Assembly: GCF_011044255.1 (NCBI RefSeq)
Contig: NZ_CP049107.1
Location: 2,319,501 to 2,383,500 of the forward strand
DNA: 64,000 bases
From: Rhizorhabdus phycosphaerae
GTDB taxonomy: Bacteria > Pseudomonadota > Alphaproteobacteria > Sphingomonadales > Sphingomonadaceae
Direction of reading: 5' to 3'
Shown here: positions 59,339 to 64,000 of the stretch, one piece after another
Numbering within the stretch: the stretch's first letter is position 1
How the letters are laid out: every line of letters begins with the position of its first letter
Notes under the pieces: generated by a model
The model's input: only the letters and a program-made list of their open reading frames with translations
Databases searched by the model: none
Told to the model about the DNA's origin: nothing
Program-made: the position numbers and the translations under genes

Positions 59339-61792
59339 TCAGACGAGCAGGCGTTCGATCGCCTGGGCCAGCGCGACGTAGAGCTTGCCCATGTCGGACG
59401 ACAGCATCGTCACCGCCAGCGCTCCGCCGTCGCGGCTGGCGAGGACGCGGCGCAGCAGCGCCTCGAAATCGTGGATGTAGCGGTTTACATGGCCGCGGAA
59501 ATCGACATCGGCGTCGTAGAGCGCCGCGATCCGCCGCGCTTCCTCGGTCCGCAGCAGGCGGACGGCGGCGCGGGTGAAAGCGCCGTGGTCGCCGTGGAGA
59601 TAGGCCTTCCACGCGCCGTCGGGGACATCGTGCGACAGCAGCTTGGTGACGTCGATCGCGGCCGAGTTCAGATGCTCGACGAGGACGGCGACTTCGCGGC
59701 TGATCGCTTCCTGGTCGGTCTTTTCCTGGCTCGCGCCAGCCTCGGCGACGCGCTTCTCCATCGTTGCGGCGGCCTCGGTGATCGACAGCATCTGCTGCAT
59801 CAGCCGCTCGCTCGCCTGGTTGGCGGCGGCGACCGCCGCCTCGGCGGTGTCGGAGATCAGGTGGATGCGCTGGGTGATCTGGTCGCCGAAGGTGCGCTCG
59901 ATCGCCTCGGCGCCGCTGCGCGCCAGCTTCTCGCTGGCGTCGGGGATGATCGATTCGAGCGCCTCGCGTGCGCCGCGCGCCGCTTCGCTCGCGGTTTCGC
60001 GGACCTTGAGGATCGCGTCGACCAGCTTGCTGCCCGACAGTTCGGACAGAGCGCGCATATTGCCCTCGCTCTCGGCGATGAGGCGGGCGAGCTCGTTCGA
60101 ATGGTCGCGCAGCGCCTCCAGCCGGGCATTGGCCTCTTCGGCGAAGGCGTCGGACAGTTCGCGCTGGCGTTCGAGCAGCGCGTCGCCATCGGCGGCGATG
60201 CCGGCCATGCGGCGGGCGGCGAGATCGCCCAGCCCTGCAATCGCCTCGCGCTGACGGTCGATCAGCAGGTCGGCCGAGCCGAGCCGGTCGGTCGCGCGTT
60301 CTACCGTCTGGGTCAGTTGTTCGGCCTGGGCGGTGATCGCGCGCATCACGCCGTCGCCGCGTGCGGCCTCCGCCTCCACCCGGTGCATCACCTGGGGCAG
60401 GTCGCGCTCGACATTGGCGATGATCGAATCGAACGCGATGCGCAGCGCATTGGCCCGATCGGTCAACGTGCGAGCGCCCGCCATGCTGTTGGTCACGGCC
60501 TGGCCCAGATTGTCGACATGGTCGCTGAGCGTAACGACCAGTTCGGCCAGATCGGCGGTCTGTTCGGTGCTGGTGGCGCCCAACGCCTCGAACCGGCTTT
60601 CGATCGCCGACAGCGCATGTTCGAGATTGGCGACCAGCCGGCGGGCGTCCTCGTCCTGACGGGTCAGCTGGCGCGAAAGGTCGTTCGCCATCGCGCCCAT
60701 TTCGGTCAGGCGCTGCGCGATCGAGGCGGCGGCGGCGGTGCCCGCTTCGTCCAGCGCGGCGCGGCCATGGTCGATCATCGCCGCCATCGCCTCGCGCTGG
60801 GCATCGATGCCCGATCCGACCTGGTCTATTGCCAGCACCGCCTTGTCGAGCGTGCCGTCGATCGTCTGGCCAAGCGACGCCGCGGCCTCCTCGATCGTGC
60901 GCGCGGTACGCTCGGCGCGCGTCTCGATCCGGCCAATCTGCGTCGCGAGGCGGCCCGAGGCGGTACCGATCATCTCGTCCGCCTCATGGCTGCGCGCCAC
61001 GATCGCCGACAGCGCCTCGGACAGGCCATCGGCATGGTCCTTGGCAGTGCCGCCGATCGAACCGATCAGCTCGGCCACTTCCTTCACCATGTCGAGCGAG
61101 CGCGGCAGATCCTGCATCAGGCCGCTCATGTCCGAGCGCGCGCCACCCGCCGCATTCTGCAGCAGCTCGGTCTGGCGGGCGAGCAGATCGGTCTCGTCGC
61201 GCATGTCCATGCTGATCTGCTGGAGCTTTTCAGCGGCGCGATTGCCCTCGTCGAGCAGTGCGCTGGTGTGGCCGGCGAGATCGGCGCGACGATTGTCGAG
61301 CACGGCGGTGATGCGGCCGACCGCATCCTCCAGCCGGCGTGCCTCGACCCGCAGCGACAGGGCGGTGTCGCCGAAGCGCTTCGCCTCACGCAACGACCCG
61401 CGCTGAAGCAAGATATAGAGGATGCCGAGCAGGGCGAGCGGCCCGCTGAGCAAAGCGATGCCATTGGCGATCGCGGGCAGGTCGATCGCCGTGGGCGCGG
61501 CGCCCCCGATCCACAGCGCGACCCAGCCCGTCGCGAGCGTTCCGAACAGCACGCCTATCGCAATATCGGCGCCCCGACGCCGGGGCATAGTGGAGACCGG
61601 ATCGACATAGGCGGGCGCGTCCTCGCGCGCGCCTTCGCCCAGGATCAACTCGCTGTTGTCGACGGATATTTCGTGGCCCGCTGCTCTATCGGCATCGTCC
61701 CCGGAAAGCGGCGTCGCTGCGGAACGGACGGCGTCGGCCTCGGCCGCATTGGCGGCGCGCCAGCGATCCAGCGGATGCGGTGCCTTCCCCAT
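59339..61792 (-). CDS. Large membrane-anchored coiled-coil protein, TipN-like architecture
   Basis: An 817-residue protein. After about 75 hydrophilic residues come two membrane segments (about 75-97 and 105-127), then some 600 residues of Ala/Glu/Arg/Leu-rich heptads, almost all helical coiled coil, and a short globular C-terminal part. This layout is that of the Caulobacter polarity marker TipN and of some chemoreceptor-like proteins, but no methyl-accepting signature is seen. I set the start at ATG 61792 after AGGG; ATG 61798 is possible. It diverges from the Hpt-like gene. Assignment to TipN is by architecture and length alone. Confidence 0.6.
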   Translation of the reverse strand: MGKAPHPLDRWRAANAAEADAVRSAATPLSGDDADRAAGHEISVDNSELILGEGAREDAPAYVDPVSTMPRRRGADIAIGVLFGTLATGWVALWIGGAAPTAIDLPAIANGIALLSGPLALLGILYILLQRGSLREAKRFGDTALSLRVEARRLEDAVGRITAVLDNRRADLAGHTSALLDEGNRAAEKLQQISMDMRDETDLLARQTELLQNAAGGARSDMSGLMQDLPRSLDMVKEVAELIGSIGGTAKDHADGLSEALSAIVARSHEADEMIGTASGRLATQIGRIETRAERTARTIEEAAASLGQTIDGTLDKAVLAIDQVGSGIDAQREAMAAMIDHGRAALDEAGTAAAASIAQRLTEMGAMANDLSRQLTRQDEDARRLVANLEHALSAIESRFEALGATSTEQTADLAELVVTLSDHVDNLGQAVTNSMAGARTLTDRANALRIAFDSIIANVERDLPQVMHRVEAEAARGDGVMRAITAQAEQLTQTVERATDRLGSADLLIDRQREAIAGLGDLAARRMAGIAADGDALLERQRELSDAFAEEANARLEALRDHSNELARLIAESEGNMRALSELSGSKLVDAILKVRETASEAARGAREALESIIPDASEKLARSGAEAIERTFGDQITQRIHLISDTAEAAVAAANQASERLMQQMLSITEAAATMEKRVAEAGASQEKTDQEAISREVAVLVEHLNSAAIDVTKLLSHDVPDGAWKAYLHGDHGAFTRAAVRLLRTEEARRIAALYDADVDFRGHVNRYIHDFEALLRRVLASRDGGALAVTMLSSDMGKLYVALAQAIERLLV

Positions 61793-61873
61793 GGGCATAT
61801 CCCTACAGGAATCGCGAGTCGCGGCATAGCCCGCAGTAACGAAATCTTTACGCCTGCGGGCGTTGATGGCGGC

Positions 61874-62173
61874 ATGACCATCGACCCCGGAACGCTCGAC
61901 CGCCTTCTTGCCGACGCCGTCGGCCCCGACAGCGCGGTTGCCGCCGATCTGCGGGCGCTGTTCCTCGCCTCGGCCACCCAGCATCTGGCCGCCATGTCGC
62001 AGCCTGCCTCTCCCGCCGCCTGGCGCGACGAGGCGCTTCGCTTGCAGGGGCTGGCCGCCAGCTTCGGCGTGGTCGAACTGGCCGGACAGGCCGCCGAGGC
62101 CGCAGCCGCAGCCGCGCCCGACGCGACGCTGCTCGACCGGCTCGCGCGCAGCCTGGCCGACTGCCGCCGCTAG
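61874..62173 (+). CDS. Small Hpt-like helical protein lacking the phospho-histidine
   Basis: A 99-residue helical protein, start ATG 61874. The order of elements resembles a histidine phosphotransfer domain: LRALFLASATQHLAAM (helix with the ELFLEET-like face), then WRDEALRLQGLAASFGVVELAGQAAEA in the place of the Hpt core. Aligned with the AHxLKGxxASxG core, the His is Leu55 and the Lys is Gln58. It could be a non-catalytic Hpt-fold protein. It diverges from the coiled-coil gene and precedes the nucleotidyltransferase-like gene by 142 bases. Confidence 0.6.
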   Translation: MTIDPGTLDRLLADAVGPDSAVAADLRALFLASATQHLAAMSQPASPAAWRDEALRLQGLAASFGVVELAGQAAEAAAAAAPDATLLDRLARSLADCRR

Positions 62174-62315
62174 CGCCCACTTCGCCTGCCAGGATTCCGA
62201 CCGGCGACACCGCGCCTCGATCCGGCCCGAAAGGGGACGGACAGGGCCATGATCGGCTTTGCAGAATCGTCCTTTTCCTCCTATTGCGACCGGCTTGCCG
62301 AGGGGGACGAGTCCA

Positions 62316-63551
62316 TTGCCGCTCGCCGCGCTGATTGCCGCGCAGGATCAGGTCGACCGGGGTGACGGGCTGCGTGCAGTCCTGCCGCTGGCCGGTCGCA
62401 CGCTGATCGAACATCAGGCCGGGCTGGCACGTCGTGCCGGCGCCGCGCATGTCGTCGTGCTCGTCGAACGCGTTCCCGCCGCGCTTGCGCAGTCGATCGA
62501 CCGGCTGCGGCGCGACGGCCTGCGGATCGAAATCGCACGCAGCGTCGGCGATGCGGTCGACCGCTTCCATCCCGAGGAACGCGTGCTGCTGGTCGCCGAC
62601 GGCGTGGTCGCGGCGCAGGCGGCGGTCGACGCGCTGGTCGACACAGCCGGCCCCGCACTGCTGGCGCTGCCCGACACGCAGGACCATGCCGCCTTCGAAC
62701 GGATCGACGCCGAGGACCGCTGGGCGGGCTATGCGGTGATGGACAAGGCGATGCTGGTCGAAACCGCCAACATGCTGGGCGACTGGGATTTCAGCTCCAC
62801 CCTGTTGCGGCGGCTGGTGCAGGGAGACGCGCTGCGCATTCCCGCCCTCGCCCCCGACGGGCCCGCGTCCGATGGTGGCGCGCCGCTTCCGCCGCCGGTG
62901 ATCGCGACCGGACCGGCGGCGACGCTGGCGATCGAGCATCTGCTGCTCAGGCGCGCCGAGCGCGGCGAGGGCAATTGGGCCGAGCGCCACCTCCACCGGC
63001 TGATCGCGGCGCCCCTGCTGCCGCAGGTCATGGTCCGGCGGATCGACGAGCGGCACGTCGCCTGGGGCGCGGCGGCGGTCGCGGTGCTGGCCGTGCTGCT
63101 GGCCGCGTTTGGGCTGTTCTGGGGCGCGGTCCTGCTGCTGCCGCTCGCCGCCGCCGGGGGCGCGCTGGCGCGGCGCATGGGGCTGGTCTGGGGCGAGGCG
63201 CCGGCGGAGTTCCTGCCCGGCGTGGTACGGATGCTGTCGGCAGCGGCGGTGCTGGGGCTGCTCGCTCGGCAGGAGGCGGCCACCGGGGGCTGGGGCTGGT
63301 GGACGATCGCGGCACTGGTGCCCGCAGCGCTCGCCGGCATGGCCGCGCTGAAGCCGGTCGCGCGCGCGCTGCGCGCTGCGCCGACGCCGCTCTGGACCGC
63401 GAGCGGCGATGCGCTACTGTGGCTGGCGCCCGCGCTGACGGTGCTGGGCGGGTGGCGCTGGGCGATCGCCGCGCTCGCCGTCTATGCGGGGGCCTCTTTC
63501 CTCGAACGCTTCCGGGCGGTGTGGAAGAGCGCAAACCTTTGTGACGATTGA
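62316..63551 (+). CDS. Nucleotidyltransferase-like domain fused to membrane helices
   Basis: A 411-residue protein. The N-terminal half looks like a degenerate sugar-nucleotidyltransferase fold: GDGLRAVLPLAGRTLIEHQAGLARRAGAAHVVVLVE resembles the start of such enzymes, and EERVLLVADGVV sits where the metal Asp is expected, but the usual PK lysine motif is missing. The C-terminal 160 residues have five to six hydrophobic segments. The overall layout is like sugar-nucleotidyltransferase fusions to CDP-alcohol phosphatidyltransferases, but I do not see the latter's CDP motif. Start TTG 62316 is eight bases after AGGGGGA. Function unknown. Confidence 0.6.
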   Translation: MPLAALIAAQDQVDRGDGLRAVLPLAGRTLIEHQAGLARRAGAAHVVVLVERVPAALAQSIDRLRRDGLRIEIARSVGDAVDRFHPEERVLLVADGVVAAQAAVDALVDTAGPALLALPDTQDHAAFERIDAEDRWAGYAVMDKAMLVETANMLGDWDFSSTLLRRLVQGDALRIPALAPDGPASDGGAPLPPPVIATGPAATLAIEHLLLRRAERGEGNWAERHLHRLIAAPLLPQVMVRRIDERHVAWGAAAVAVLAVLLAAFGLFWGAVLLLPLAAAGGALARRMGLVWGEAPAEFLPGVVRMLSAAAVLGLLARQEAATGGWGWWTIAALVPAALAGMAALKPVARALRAAPTPLWTASGDALLWLAPALTVLGGWRWAIAALAVYAGASFLERFRAVWKSANLCDD

Positions 63552-63593
63552 TCGCTTAGCTTCGATTTAACGACATTTCGATACGAACGAAGC

Positions 63594-64000
63594 ATGATGG
63601 GGTTGGACGACGAGTGGCGGCCGGAAGGGCAGTCCGCGGCGACGCGATGGCTGCATGATGCCGCGCGCGCGCTCGACAGCGTCGAAAGCCGCATCGGCCG
63701 CGCCGCCAGCGATCTGTTCCACGACGACGCCGTCACCCTGTCCGACCAGCACCGCGCCCAGATTGCGCAACTGATCCGCGCGCTGATCGGCGCAATCGAG
63801 GACGAGCTGCGCATCCGCCTGATCGCCGGGCTGGAAGCCGCAGAACCGCCCACAAATGGGGCCTTTCCCTCCGAGATACCGCTTGCGCCCGCCCCAGGCG
63901 CGGCCCACCCGCACCCCGATGCCGCGCTGATCGCACAGCTGGGGTCCACCGCGACGCCGATCGCGCTGCCCCTGCTCGAACCCACCCCGCTGCTGCGCGA
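63594..64000 (+). CDS. Hypothetical protein, N-terminal part (window end), possibly DUF2336-like
   Basis: The reading frame from ATG 63594 (second Met 63597) runs open to the end of the window, 135 codons. The first 85 residues are helical: TRWLHDAARALDSVESRIGRAASDLFHD, then LSDQHRAQIAQLIRALIGAIEDELR, which resembles the helical repeats of DUF2336 proteins in alphaproteobacteria. A Pro/Ala linker then begins. The gene follows the nucleotidyltransferase-like gene by 42 bases in the same direction. Its full length and domain content cannot be seen. Confidence 0.55.
   Translation, partial: MMGLDDEWRPEGQSAATRWLHDAARALDSVESRIGRAASDLFHDDAVTLSDQHRAQIAQLIRALIGAIEDELRIRLIAGLEAAEPPTNGAFPSEIPLAPAPGAAHPHPDAALIAQLGSTATPIALPLLEPTPLLR

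Noticed and set aside
58679-62173. An 1164-codon open frame on the plus strand
   Set aside because: It is antisense to ung and the coiled-coil gene. Only its final 300 bases, from ATG 61874, are accepted as a gene.

Overview
This is a GC-rich, densely coded chromosomal segment of an alphaproteobacterium, most probably a sphingomonad (Sphingomonas or Rhizorhabdus type). The grounds are the housekeeping order trpG-trpD-trpC-moaC-moeA-lexA-comEC-gltX-gltA, a GTTC-N7-GTTC SOS operator before lexA, a ccoNOQP-ccoGHIS cluster headed by an FNR-type regulator, and TonB-dependent, DcaP-like and OprP-like outer-membrane proteins. Genus assignment is inference. No rRNA, tRNA, CRISPR array, insertion sequence or prophage was seen.

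1-13.2 kb is accessory catabolism. A tight plus-strand run holds an LLM-type flavin oxidoreductase (only its 3' end), an HMG-CoA-lyase-like aldolase, hydantoinase/oxoprolinase subunits A and B, a class III CoA-transferase and an isochorismatase-fold amidohydrolase. It looks like one pathway that opens a cyclic amide or carboxylates a ketone, then forms and cleaves a CoA thioester. An IorAB-type molybdenum hydroxylase, a MaoC hydratase, an SDR and a sugar-isomerase-like protein follow. 13.2-17.7 kb is one 1492-residue exoprotein with a two-partner-secretion domain, glycine-rich repeats, an Ig-like domain and a long proline-rich linker.

18-33 kb is a micro-oxic block: fnr, cbb3 oxidase structural and assembly genes, then ompW and hemN around a shared intergenic region. 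FNR boxes lie before ccoN and between ompW and hemN. An OprP-like porin preceded by an array of PhoB half-sites sits inside the block, next to corA. 33-41.5 kb is mixed: a DcaP-like porin with an MHS-family symporter, a PEP-CTERM choice-of-anchor A protein, a class A acid phosphatase, a divergent MerC/DUF1826 pair sharing a Zur-like operator, and an orphan D12-class DNA adenine methyltransferase.

41.6-59.3 kb is core metabolism and maintenance: trpGD, trpC, moaC, moeA, lexA, comEC, gltX, gltA and ung. The trp run is interrupted by a TonB receptor with two Fur-like operators and a PilZ protein, and an inverted-repeat element lies at the junction. 59.3-64 kb holds a large membrane-anchored coiled-coil protein (TipN-like in layout), an Hpt-like protein lacking the phosphorylatable histidine, a nucleotidyltransferase-like/membrane fusion, and the start of a further gene cut by the window end.

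Functions were assigned by reading motifs in the translations; no database search was run.
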